Assembly: GCF_001429625.1 (NCBI RefSeq)
Contig: NZ_LMSU01000001.1
Location: 377,498-441,497, forward strand
DNA: 64,000 bases
Direction: 5' to 3'
Origin: Nocardioides sp. Soil805
Lineage (GTDB): Bacteria; Actinomycetota; Actinomycetes; Propionibacteriales; Nocardioidaceae
Positions 42,300 to 50,700 of this stretch are shown here, piece by piece. The notes below the pieces were generated by a model. That model saw nothing but the letters and a program-made list of their open reading frames with translations, made no database searches and was not told the DNA's origin. The translations under genes and the position numbers were made by a program. Positions within the stretch are counted from its first letter, which is position 1. Every line of letters begins with the position of its first letter.

Positions 42300-43516
42300 G
42301 ACGCCAACGATGCCAGCCGGTCCCTCCAGGCCTGGACGAGAGTCTCGCTGGTGGTGCCGTGCCGGCGCAGGGCCGCCTGCAGGGACACGCCTCCCGAGAC
42401 GCGTCGGTAGACGTCCAGCAGCGCCGGCTCCCCCAGCTCGTCGGCCAGGGTGTCGCAGGCCAGCCAGGCCAGCTCGTAGGCGGCCTCGAGGTCCGTGGCC
42501 CGGGTGTCCAGCTCCGCCGGCCCCGGCAGGCTGCGGGGCAGACCGTCCCGCCGCACCAGGTCGATGGCCCGGCCGGCGGTGGTCGTGAGCGGCAGCGGCA
42601 CGTCGCGCAGCGCGACGTAGTCGGCGAACCCCTCCAGCAGCCACAGGTCCACGGCACTGGTCGCCGCGTCGGTCGCCACGTGGGTGATCTCGTGGCTCAT
42701 CACCACCTGGGCCCCGGCACCACGCAGACCGCGGGTGACGTCCGGGTTCACGAAGACGTGGACCGGTGCGTCCGGGCTGCCCGACCCGTCGACGGTCGTC
42801 GTGACCGCGGCGATGCCGGCATAGGTGCCGTCCGCCGCGTCGAGGGTGGCATCGAGGGCCGCCGCCGACGCCGGCACCTCGACGACGACCGACGGCCGCC
42901 AGTCCCGCAGGACGTGGCGGACGACCTCCGTGCCACGACCGACCCGTCGGGCGTACGACGCGGCCTCGCGTGCGGCGCCCGGCCGGCCCGCCGAGACCAG
43001 CACCAGCGCGTCGTCGGTACGGCGCACCTCGAGGGGCCCCTGAAGCCACAACGGCTCGATGCCGTCGCCGGCACCGCCGAACCGGCGGATCCTTACCTCG
43101 TCGCCGTCCGTCGCGAACGTCACCACGACCTCCGCGTCGGCGGGCTCGCGGTCGAAGCCCTCGAAGGCCCACGAGAGCGCGACCTGGGCGGTCCAGGAGC
43201 CGTCGTCGGCGACCGGGCCCGTCTCGTCGACGTAGCGCGCCGAGAAGTCGTTGACCCGGAGGTCCTCGGCGTTGTCGGCCACCGCGCCCAGCAGCGCCTC
43301 GGCCTCGCTGTCGCCGGACGGGGCCAGGTCACGTGCGGCGTCGGGGTCGTGCGACTCGACGGCCTCCTCGAGCAGGTGGAGGGTGGCCGACGCGGCGCCG
43401 GGACGGGGCCCGCCCGAGGCGGGCGCGTCCGGGGTGACCCGCCGGGTGTCCCCACCCGAGCCCGCGACCAGTGCGACGACGACCAGCAGGCCGGCGGACA
43501 ACGAAAGACCGGCCAC
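42296..43516 (-). CDS. Membrane-anchored gluzincin-type putative metallopeptidase
   Basis: This protein of about 406 residues has an N-terminal hydrophobic anchor and a beta-rich middle. The C-terminal part has HExxH in VVMSHEITHVATDA (about 272), followed by WLLEGFADYVALRD. The spacing matches gluzincins, with Glu as third zinc ligand. It likely acts outside the membrane. The GTG at 43516 gives a short N-terminus; an Arg-rich in-frame stretch upstream lacks an ATG, GTG or TTG, so the true start is uncertain. It is coupled to the M48 gene. Confidence 0.75.
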   Translation of the reverse strand: MAGLSLSAGLLVVVALVAGSGGDTRRVTPDAPASGGPRPGAASATLHLLEEAVESHDPDAARDLAPSGDSEAEALLGAVADNAEDLRVNDFSARYVDETGPVADDGSWTAQVALSWAFEGFDREPADAEVVVTFATDGDEVRIRRFGGAGDGIEPLWLQGPLEVRRTDDALVLVSAGRPGAAREAASYARRVGRGTEVVRHVLRDWRPSVVVEVPASAAALDATLDAADGTYAGIAAVTTTVDGSGSPDAPVHVFVNPDVTRGLRGAGAQVVMSHEITHVATDAATSAVDLWLLEGFADYVALRDVPLPLTTTAGRAIDLVRRDGLPRSLPGPAELDTRATDLEAAYELAWLACDTLADELGEPALLDVYRRVSGGVSLQAALRRHGTTSETLVQAWRDRLASLAS

Positions 43517-43553
43517 CCACCATCGTGGGCGACCGGTCCTCGGGGTCGTGCGA

Positions 43554-44549
43554 TCAGCCAGGGCGGACCGCGCCGACGTACGGCATCGAGTAGAGGCCGG
43601 CGACCTGGACGCCGGTGCTCGGGTTGGCGGCGTGCACGATCATGCCGTTGCCGATGTACATGCCGACGTGGCTGATCGGGCTGTAGTAGAAGACGAGGTC
43701 CCCCGGCTGCAGGGCGCTGGCCGCGATGTGCGGGCCGGAGCCGTACTGCGCGCTCGAGGAGTGCGGGAGCCCGACGCCGGCGGCGCCCCAGGCCCGCATG
43801 GTGAGGCCCGAGCAGTCGAAGGCGCTGTCGCCGGTGGCGCCGTAGACGTAGGCGTCGCCGACCTGGGCCATGGCGTAGCTGACGGCGGCCGCAGCCCGGC
43901 CCGACGCGGGCACGGAGGCCGGCATCCGGCTCGTGGAGGTCGAGCGGGAGGTGCTCGTGAGGCGCTCGCGCTCCTCGGCCTCGAGGTCGGCCAGGAGGTC
44001 CTTGGCCTCGTCGAGCTTGGACTCGACGGCCGCCTTCTCCTTGCCGAGCTGCTCGGTCGTCGCGGCGATCTCCGCGGTGCGGTCGGCGGTGGCCTCCTCG
44101 CGCAGCGAGAGGGCCTCGACCTCGGTGGAGTAGTCGGCGAAGAGGGTGTCCTGGAGCTGGGTGTACGACGACATGGTCGACAGCTGGCCGAGGAAGGCGG
44201 CGGGGTCGTCGGAGACGACGACCTGGCCGACGGTGGAGATGCTCTCGCCCTCGTACTGGCGGCGGACCGAGTCGGTCACCTGTGCGCGGACTGCCTCGAG
44301 CCGGGCGTCCTGACGGCGCTCGTCGGCGCGGAGGGAGCCGAGCTCGTCGCGCAGGTCGGCGAGGTCCAGCTTGGCGTCGTTGTAGCGCTCCTGCGCCTGC
44401 TCGGCCTCGTGGTAGAGCCGGTCGACACGCTGCTCGACGTCGCTGATGTCCGGCTCGGCCTGGGCGGGCGAGGCAGGGACGAATCCGATGGCGGCGATCG
44501 CCGTGATTCCCAGCAGGGCGCTGCCGAGTCGCTTCCGGTCGTGTGTCAC
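43554..44549 (-). CDS. NlpC/P60 cell-wall hydrolase with coiled coil
   Basis: This 331-residue secreted peptidoglycan hydrolase has a signal peptide (LLGITAIAAIGFVPASPAQA), a long coiled coil (about 30-210) and a C-terminal NlpC/P60 domain. The domain has Cys in DSAFDCSGLTMRAW, His in SHVGMYIG and a later His in IVHAAN. This is the RipA/RipC-like layout used in cell separation. The GTG at 44549 has GAGGGAGAA upstream. A c-di-AMP riboswitch occupies the leader. Confidence 0.93.
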   Translation of the reverse strand: MTHDRKRLGSALLGITAIAAIGFVPASPAQAEPDISDVEQRVDRLYHEAEQAQERYNDAKLDLADLRDELGSLRADERRQDARLEAVRAQVTDSVRRQYEGESISTVGQVVVSDDPAAFLGQLSTMSSYTQLQDTLFADYSTEVEALSLREEATADRTAEIAATTEQLGKEKAAVESKLDEAKDLLADLEAEERERLTSTSRSTSTSRMPASVPASGRAAAAVSYAMAQVGDAYVYGATGDSAFDCSGLTMRAWGAAGVGLPHSSSAQYGSGPHIAASALQPGDLVFYYSPISHVGMYIGNGMIVHAANPSTGVQVAGLYSMPYVGAVRPG

Positions 44550-44577
44550 GAGCGGGCGTTCTCCCTCATTGTCGTCA

Positions 44578-44730
44578 CGTCTACCGGGTGAGCTGACGGG
44601 TTCGGGCAACGACATGCCCTACGTCCCCTCCGCAGCGGTGGCTGCTCTCGAGGACGATTCACCCCAGGTGGGACGTGGTTCCCCGGCTCCTGGCACCCCC
44701 GGCTCGCGCCGGTGGCGTGTGGATTAGACG
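44578..44730 (-). ncRNA. ydaO-yuaA (cyclic di-AMP) riboswitch
   Basis: On the minus strand the leader of the NlpC/P60 gene contains the ydaO core words GGGGAACCA, TGGGGTGAATC and CCCGAACCC-TCAGCT-ACC. The closing stem is CGTCTA (44725-44730) with TAGACG (44578-44583). The family is known to bind c-di-AMP and usually turns genes off. It lies 28 nt before the start codon, as in other actinobacterial cell-wall hydrolase genes. Confidence 0.9.
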
Positions 44731-44779
44731 CGGTCTGCGCATGGACCCGTATGGCCCATTGCCACGCACACCAGCCGAC

Positions 44780-44809
44780 ACTGTAGACCGGCCGGGGACC
44801 GTCCACCAA
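44780..44809 (-). promoter_or_regulatory. Promoter of the riboswitch-NlpC transcript
   Basis: The minus strand has TTGGTG (44804-44809) and TACAGT (44780-44785) with an 18-nt spacer. RNA would begin about 40 nt before the riboswitch core. Confidence 0.5.
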
Positions 44810-44861
44810 TCTTTGGTCCACAGTCTCAAACGTGTTCTGCGCGTGAGGTGGATCACACCGC

Positions 44862-45068
44862 TCAGGCGGACTCGACCACCGGCCCCGCGACGGGCTCGAC
44901 CAGCCGCAGGGGCGGGACCAGCCCGCCCTGGGCCAGCACGGCGAGGGCCTCGCGCTCGTCGTCGTCGAGGGTGAGCTCGGGGGGTGGTCCGAGGAGCACG
45001 GTCACCACGCAGTCGTGGCAGGCCAGCGCGCGGACCACACAGGTGTCACAGTCGATGCGTGTCGTCAT
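44862..45068 (-). CDS. Small conserved cysteine-motif protein
   Basis: This 68-residue actinobacterial protein has a distinctive RIDCDTCVVRALACHDCVVTVLL motif: four cysteines in two CxxC pairs, likely a metal site. Function is unknown. The ATG at 45068 is chosen because conservation starts there in homologs I recall; longer in-frame starts exist. It lies upstream of the NlpC promoter on the same strand. Confidence 0.65.
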   Translation of the reverse strand: MTTRIDCDTCVVRALACHDCVVTVLLGPPPELTLDDDEREALAVLAQGGLVPPLRLVEPVAGPVVESA

Positions 45069-45111
45069 GCGGCGCACGCTGACAGGCGCCACCGACAACG
45101 GGGTCGCCGCC

Positions 45112-45159
45112 GTGTCGGAGGGCGTGTCGGAGGGCGTGTCGCGCGGTGCGTCGCACGGT
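45112..45159. repeat. Four degenerate 12-bp direct repeats
   Basis: GTGTCGGAGGGC occurs twice (45112-45123, 45124-45135), then GTGTCGCGCGGT and GCGTCGCACGGT follow. They sit in the gap between two small zinc-type genes. Confidence 0.6.
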
Positions 45160-45187
45160 GCACAGCACCCCGTGCCGAGGGTCGCCC

Positions 45188-45445
45188 TCAGCGCTGCTCG
45201 TGCGGGTCGGCCCCGGCCTCGTTGCGGGCCACCAGCTCGATCGCGTCGTCACGTCCGCACCAGCGGCAGGACACCGCCTCCACGCTCTCCTCGCGCACGG
45301 TCTCCTCCTCGACGACGTGGTCGCCGGCGAGGTCGAAGTGCCAGAACTCCGTCGTACGACGGGTGCGGGTGACGTCGAAGCGCGTGAGGTTGCCGCAACC
45401 TCCGCAGCGCCAGCGGTGCGTCGCGTCGGGGATCTGTGCGGGCAC
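45188..45445 (-). CDS. Small zinc-ribbon protein
   Basis: This 85-residue protein has CGGCGN near residue 14 and CRWCGR near residue 60, two CxxC pairs of a zinc ribbon. A hydrophobic/acidic middle part (EFWHFDLAGDHVVEEE) lies between them. The role is unknown; RNA or protein binding is possible. GGAGG lies a few bases before the GTG at 45445. It is divergent from the DnaQ-UvrC-like gene. Confidence 0.65.
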   Translation of the reverse strand: MPAQIPDATHRWRCGGCGNLTRFDVTRTRRTTEFWHFDLAGDHVVEEETVREESVEAVSCRWCGRDDAIELVARNEAGADPHEQR

Positions 45446-45562
45446 GGTGCCTCCAGGGGGCAGACAGGGTCAGGCAGGGACGGACGTGGGTCGGACCGAC
45501 CGGAGCAGCCTAGTGACCGACGCGCGGGGCGCGTCCTCCCGTCCGTTGTCGGTGCCGCGATC

Positions 45563-45568
45563 TAGCGT
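45563..45568 (+). promoter_or_regulatory. -10 element of the nuclease gene
   Basis: TAGCGT lies 7 nt before the ATG at 45576. Confidence 0.6.
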
Positions 45569-45575
45569 CGCGACC

Positions 45576-47354
45576 ATGAGCAGTGCCGCCCCCACCACCT
45601 CCCGCTGGGAGGCCCAACGCAGCTTCGACGAGCTGGGCCGGCCGCTGCGCGACGTCACGTTCTGCGTCGTCGACCTCGAGACCACCGGCGGCTCCGCGGC
45701 GGGCGGCTCGATGATCACCGAGATCGGCGCCGTCAAGGTGCGCGCCGGCGAGGTGCTGGGCGAGTTCCAGACCCTGGTCAACCCGCGCTCGGAGATCCCG
45801 CCGTTCATCGCCGTGCTCACCGGCATCACCAACGCGATGGTGAGCGACGCACCGCCCATCGAGTCGGCGCTGCCCGCCTTCCTCGAGTTCGCGGCCGGCT
45901 GCGTGCTGGTCGCGCACAACGCACCGTTCGACGTCGGCTTCCTCAAGCACTTCGCCGCCGAGCAGGCGCACCCCTGGCCGAGGTTCGAGGTCCTCGACAC
46001 GGCCAAGCTCGCCCGTCGGGTCGTCACCCGTGACGACGCGCCCAACTGCAAGCTCAGCTCGCTGGCCCAGCTCTTCAACGCCACGACCACGCCCAACCAC
46101 CGGGCCCTGTCCGACGCACGCGCCACCGTCGACGTGCTGCACGGGCTGATGGAGCGGCTCGGAGGCCAGGGCGTGCACACCCTCGAGGAGCTCGCCACCT
46201 TCTCGTCGCGGGTCTCGCAGGCCCAGCGCCGCAAGCGCCACCTCGCCGAGGGCCTCCCCCACCTGCCCGGCGTCTACCTGTTCCGCGACGAGCGGTTGCG
46301 CGTGCTCTACGTCGGCACCTCGAAGGACCTGCGCAGCCGGGTGCGCTCCTACTTCACGGCCTCCGAGAGCCGGACCAGGATGGGCGAGATGGTCGGGCTG
46401 GCCGAGTCGGTCGACGCGATCCCCTGCGCCACCCCGCTCGAGGCGGAGGTGCGCGAGCTGCGGCTCATCGCCGAGCACAAGCCGAAGTACAACCGCCGCT
46501 CGCGCTTCCCGGAGAAGGTGCACTTCGTCAAGCTCACCCGGGAGGCCTGGCCCCGCCTGTCGCTCGTGCGGCGCGTGCTCGACGACGACGCCGACTACCT
46601 CGGGCCCTTCTCGTCGAAGAAGACGGCGGAGAAGTGCCTGGCAGCACTGCACGACACCTTCCCGGTCCGTCAGTGCTCCGACAAGCTCGCCCGGCAGCCC
46701 TCCCGGTCGGCGTGCGTCCTGGCGGAGATGGGCCGGTGCCTGTCGCCGTGCGACGGCAGCGTCGACACCGCGACGTACGCCGCCGTGGTCCGGCAGCTGC
46801 GCGACACGCTCCTGCACCGACCCGACGAGGTCGTCGACGCGATCAACCGGCGGATGGCGTCCCTGGCGGCGCTCGAGCGCTTCGAGGAGGCGGGTGTGCA
46901 CCGCGACCGGTTGGCCACGTTCGTGCGGGCGGCCGCGCGCACCCAGCGGCTGTCCGCCCTCACCCGCTGCCCCGAGGTCGTCGCCGCCAGGCGCGAGGAC
47001 GACGGCCGCTGGAGCGTCCACGTCGTCCGCCACGGCCGGCTGGCCGCGGCGGGGGTGATCCCGCCCGGGACCGACGCCCACACCTACGTCCGTCAGCTGC
47101 GGGCGAGCGCCGAGAGCGTCCGCACGGCGCCGGGACCGGTCCCGGCCGCCACCGCCGAGGAGACCGAGAAGGTCCTGCGCTGGCTCGAGTCCCCCGGCAT
47201 CCGGCTGGTCGACGTCGACGGCGAGTGGATCTGCCCCGTCGCCGGTGCCACGCGCCACCTGCCGCTCTACGACGCGGTCAACCAGTCACGGCTCTCGCTG
47301 GTGCCGTTCGACGAGCACCGTCTCCCGGCCACGGTGCACCGCCCCGTGCGGTGA
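45576..47354 (+). CDS. DEDDh exonuclease/GIY-YIG (DnaQ-UvrC-like) fusion nuclease
   Basis: This 592-residue protein has an N-terminal DnaQ-like exonuclease (CVVDLETTG at about 29-37, AHNAPFDVGFL, HRALSDARATVD). A GIY-YIG domain like the UvrC N-terminal part follows (GVYLFRDERLRVLYVGTSKDLRSRVRSYF at about 228-256). A UvrC-like cysteine region is also visible. Such proteins are widespread in actinobacteria (the equivalent region of M. tuberculosis has one) and probably act in DNA repair. Confidence 0.9.
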   Translation: MSSAAPTTSRWEAQRSFDELGRPLRDVTFCVVDLETTGGSAAGGSMITEIGAVKVRAGEVLGEFQTLVNPRSEIPPFIAVLTGITNAMVSDAPPIESALPAFLEFAAGCVLVAHNAPFDVGFLKHFAAEQAHPWPRFEVLDTAKLARRVVTRDDAPNCKLSSLAQLFNATTTPNHRALSDARATVDVLHGLMERLGGQGVHTLEELATFSSRVSQAQRRKRHLAEGLPHLPGVYLFRDERLRVLYVGTSKDLRSRVRSYFTASESRTRMGEMVGLAESVDAIPCATPLEAEVRELRLIAEHKPKYNRRSRFPEKVHFVKLTREAWPRLSLVRRVLDDDADYLGPFSSKKTAEKCLAALHDTFPVRQCSDKLARQPSRSACVLAEMGRCLSPCDGSVDTATYAAVVRQLRDTLLHRPDEVVDAINRRMASLAALERFEEAGVHRDRLATFVRAAARTQRLSALTRCPEVVAARREDDGRWSVHVVRHGRLAAAGVIPPGTDAHTYVRQLRASAESVRTAPGPVPAATAEETEKVLRWLESPGIRLVDVDGEWICPVAGATRHLPLYDAVNQSRLSLVPFDEHRLPATVHRPVR

Positions 47355-47358
47355 CGCG

Positions 47359-47637
47359 TCAGTCCAGGCCGAGGGAGAAGGCCGACTCCAGGTCGACCTG
47401 GGAGAAGGTCTGGAACGCGATGTGGGTCTCGGTGCCGGTGACCCCGTCGACCTTGTTGAGCGAGTCGGCGACCACGGCCGCGATGTCCTCGTGCCTGCTC
47501 ACGCGCACGAGGGCGATCAGGTCGATCTGGCCGGTCACGGAGTAGACCTCGCTGACGCCGTCCAGGGCGGCGATCGCCTCGCCGACCTCCGGGATGCGCG
47601 CGACGTCGGCCTTCACGAAGACGATGGCGGTGATCAT
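47359..47637 (-). CDS. Stand-alone Lrp/AsnC ligand-binding (RAM) domain protein
   Basis: This 92-residue protein is only the RAM domain of Lrp/AsnC regulators (MITAIVFVKADVARIPEVGEAIAALDGVSEVYSVTGQIDL), with no DNA-binding part. It may bind amino acids and modulate a partner. The ATG has TACGGT 6 nt upstream. It is divergent from the large surface protein, so the motif at 47685 could also affect it. Confidence 0.88.
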   Translation of the reverse strand: MITAIVFVKADVARIPEVGEAIAALDGVSEVYSVTGQIDLIALVRVSRHEDIAAVVADSLNKVDGVTGTETHIAFQTFSQVDLESAFSLGLD

Positions 47638-47643
47638 GTGCCC

Positions 47644-47649
47644 ACCGTA
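47644..47649 (-). promoter_or_regulatory. -10 element of the RAM-domain gene
   Basis: The minus strand reads TACGGT, 6 nt, ATG. Confidence 0.6.
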
Positions 47650-47684
47650 GCGCCGATGGGCGCCCGACCCGATCGGTCACACCT

Positions 47685-47701
47685 GACTAGTCATTTCGGG
47701 T
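47685..47701 (+). promoter_or_regulatory. Tad-regulon motif before the surface protein
   Basis: GACTAGTCATTTCGGGT. The 13-mer GTCATTTCGGGTC (47690-47702) recurs exactly at 24243-24255. A TAGCGT -10-like hexamer follows at 47742-47747. Confidence 0.6.
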
Positions 47702-47789
47702 CACGCGGCGCCATTCGCCTCCGCAAACGCGCAGCCGCTCCTAGCGTGACCCGGGTCTGCGCCGTAGGCCGTACGAGGGGAATCACGGG

Positions 47790-50700
47790 ATGTCACGCAC
47801 CACTGCCGCACGTCGGGCCACTGCCCGCGCATCTGCCCTGATGGTCCTGGCCGCGGCAGCGGTCCTGGCCGTGCCGAGCGGCTCCTACGCCGTGGCGCCC
47901 GGGGCCCCCTCGGGGCTCAACGTCGCGCAGCCGCTGCCGTCGACGACGAAGTTCAACTGGAACCGGTCCGCCGGCGCGGACAAGTACGAGATCCAGGTGG
48001 ACGACGACCCCGGCTTCGGCACGCCCGAGGTCAGCGCCGCCACGGTCAACTCCGTCTACGTGCCCGAGGTGGCCCTCAAGCTCGCGACCAACTACTGGCG
48101 CGTGCGAGCGGTCCAGGGCACCGACCGGTCGGACTGGGCGACCGGACTCCCGTTCGACCCGCCGCAGGTGGGCGTCCCCGTCCCGTCCAGCCCCGTCGAC
48201 GGCGCCCACCTCCAGCAGCCGGACAACGCCCCGCTGCTCTCCTGGACGGCGTCCCCGGGGGCCAAGTCCTACACCGTGCAGGTGGCGAGCGACAGCGACT
48301 TCGTGGGCGCCACGGAGTTCACCACCGAGACCACCTCGCTCGTGGTCACCAGGCCTCTCGGGCTCGGGGACTGGTTCTGGCGCGTCATCGCGTCCAAGGG
48401 ACCCGGCATCGTGTCGCAGCCCAGCACCACCTCGACCTTCTGGATCGACCCGCTGGCGACGCCGGTGATCACCGGCCCGCTGGGCCCGCAGGCCAACGTG
48501 TCCCCCGACGTCATCGACGTCGTGCTCGACTGGAACCCCGTCGCCGGCGCGATCGGCTACGAGCTCCAGGTGTCCACCAACAGCGACTTCACGGCCGGCT
48601 CGGTGCTCGAGGACCGGACCGGAGCGAGCAACCGCGTCCTGGGCACCCGGTTCTCACCGGCCATCACCTACGACAACAACGGCTACTACTGGCGGGTGCG
48701 CGCCGTCGACACCGCCGGCAACTCCTCGCAGTGGGCCCGCTCCAGCGTGGACTTCAACCGGCACTACGACATCTCGCCCGACCTGGTGTTCCCGGCCAAC
48801 GGCGCCACCACGGTGCCGGACCCGCTCTACTTCCAGTGGGACGCGGTCACCAACGCCTCCGAGTACGAGATCTGGGTGGGCACGGACGCCGAGTTCTCCC
48901 CCAACACCTACAACTCCTGCCGGGTGGCCGCCACCACGTACACCCCGGGGATCTTCGCCATCAACGACACCGACCTGATCAACGTCCTCCCCAACCGCAT
49001 CAACGAGGACTGCGACCCCGAGCCGGGCAAGGTGAACTACTGGCGCGTGCGCCCGCTGGACCGGCCGTACGTCAAGCCCGGCGGCGGCGACCTGCCCGGC
49101 GTCCAGGGCCTGTGGTCCCCGACGTGGAGCTTCACCTACACCGGCCTGGCGATGACCAACCTCCTGCCGGTCAACGGTGCGACCGTCGCGGTGCCGACCC
49201 TCAGCTGGGACTCCGCGCCGGGGGCCCTGACCTACAAGGTCACCATCACCAACGGCCTCGGCCAGGTCGTCGACTCCGAGACGACGTACGCCACGTCGTA
49301 CACGCCCAAGGGCCAGACCCGGCTCCCGGCGGCCAACAACCCCTACACCTGGTCGGTGTACGCCGTCACGGGCGAGGGCACCACGTCCCTCGCCCCCCAG
49401 CGCAGGTTCAACGTGGCGGCGTCGATCCCGGCGACCGGAGCGGCACCGCTGACGCCCCTGGGCCCCTCACCCGCCACCCAGTTCAACGGCCCCCCGTCGC
49501 TGTCGTGGGAGCACGAGCCGACCGCGGCCTACTACCGGGTGCACGCCCTCAAGCCCGGCACCAACATCCTGGTGACGTCCGGGCTCTTCGAGAAGCCGGT
49601 GGCCTTCCCGGCGATGACCGACATCTCGAGCGAGCTCAAGCGCGCCGGGACCTACACCTGGTGGGTCACCGCGCACTCCTCCACCGGCGCGCAGATCGGC
49701 GGCGCCGGTCCCACCAGCACCTTCCAGATCCGCGCCATCGCACCGGCCACCGGCCACAAGGTCGCCCTGGGCGGGCGGGCGCTCGACGCCAACAACCCCG
49801 GCCAGACCCCCTGCACCCCCACCACCGGGGTGTGCACCGTCCCGGCGACGCCGGTGCTCCGCTGGTCCCGCGAGCCGGGCACGGCCTTCTACATGGTCTA
49901 CGTGTCCGAGGACCCGAGCTTCTCCAACCTGCTCGAGCCGACCACGGCCCTCCCGGCGACCACCAACACGATCTACATGCCGGCCCTGGACAACCGGGAC
50001 TGGACCTACGCCGACAACCAGACCGAGCGGCCCTACTACTGGTTCGTGCGCCCGTGCCGGGCGGTCGGCCAGTGCGGCGCCAGCCCGGTCGGTGTGTCTG
50101 GCTCCGCGCAGCACACGTTCTTCAAGAAGTCCCCGCCCGTGTCGGGACTGCGGAGCAGCCTCACCCAGAAGACCGAGGCCACCTTCACGTGGGACAACTA
50201 CTGGCACGACCCCGCGTCCACCGCCACCACCGACACCTGGGCGCAGACCGGTGAGTCCCTGCCCCAGTCGGCCATGAAGTACCGCATCGAGGTGGCGACC
50301 GACTCCTCCTTCTCCCCCTCGACGGTCATCGACTCTGCCGAGGTGGACCAGGCGACCTTCACCAGCACCGCGAAGATCTACGCCAACCGCACCTACTGGT
50401 GGCGGGTGCAGGCCATCGACTCCGACGGCAACGGCCTGACGTGGTCGACGAGCGAGGCCACCTTCGTCCGGGAGACCCCTCCGGTGACCCTCCTCGCCCC
50501 GGTCAACAGCGTCGCCGCCGCGGGCACCACCGCGTTCCGCTGGCAGGCCCAGCCGTACGCCAAGGGCTACGACGTCGAGGTCTACAAGAACGACGACCTG
50601 ACCTACTCCGCGGCCAACAAGGTCGCGAGCGGCACCGGCCTGCTGACCACGGCCTACACGTGGAACAAGGCCCTGGCGCCCAGCGCGTCGGCGTACCGCT

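Noticed and set aside
44550..44861. Protein-coding gene in the NlpC leader
   Set aside because: Short frames here are explained by the riboswitch and promoter. None has a ribosome-binding site or domain.
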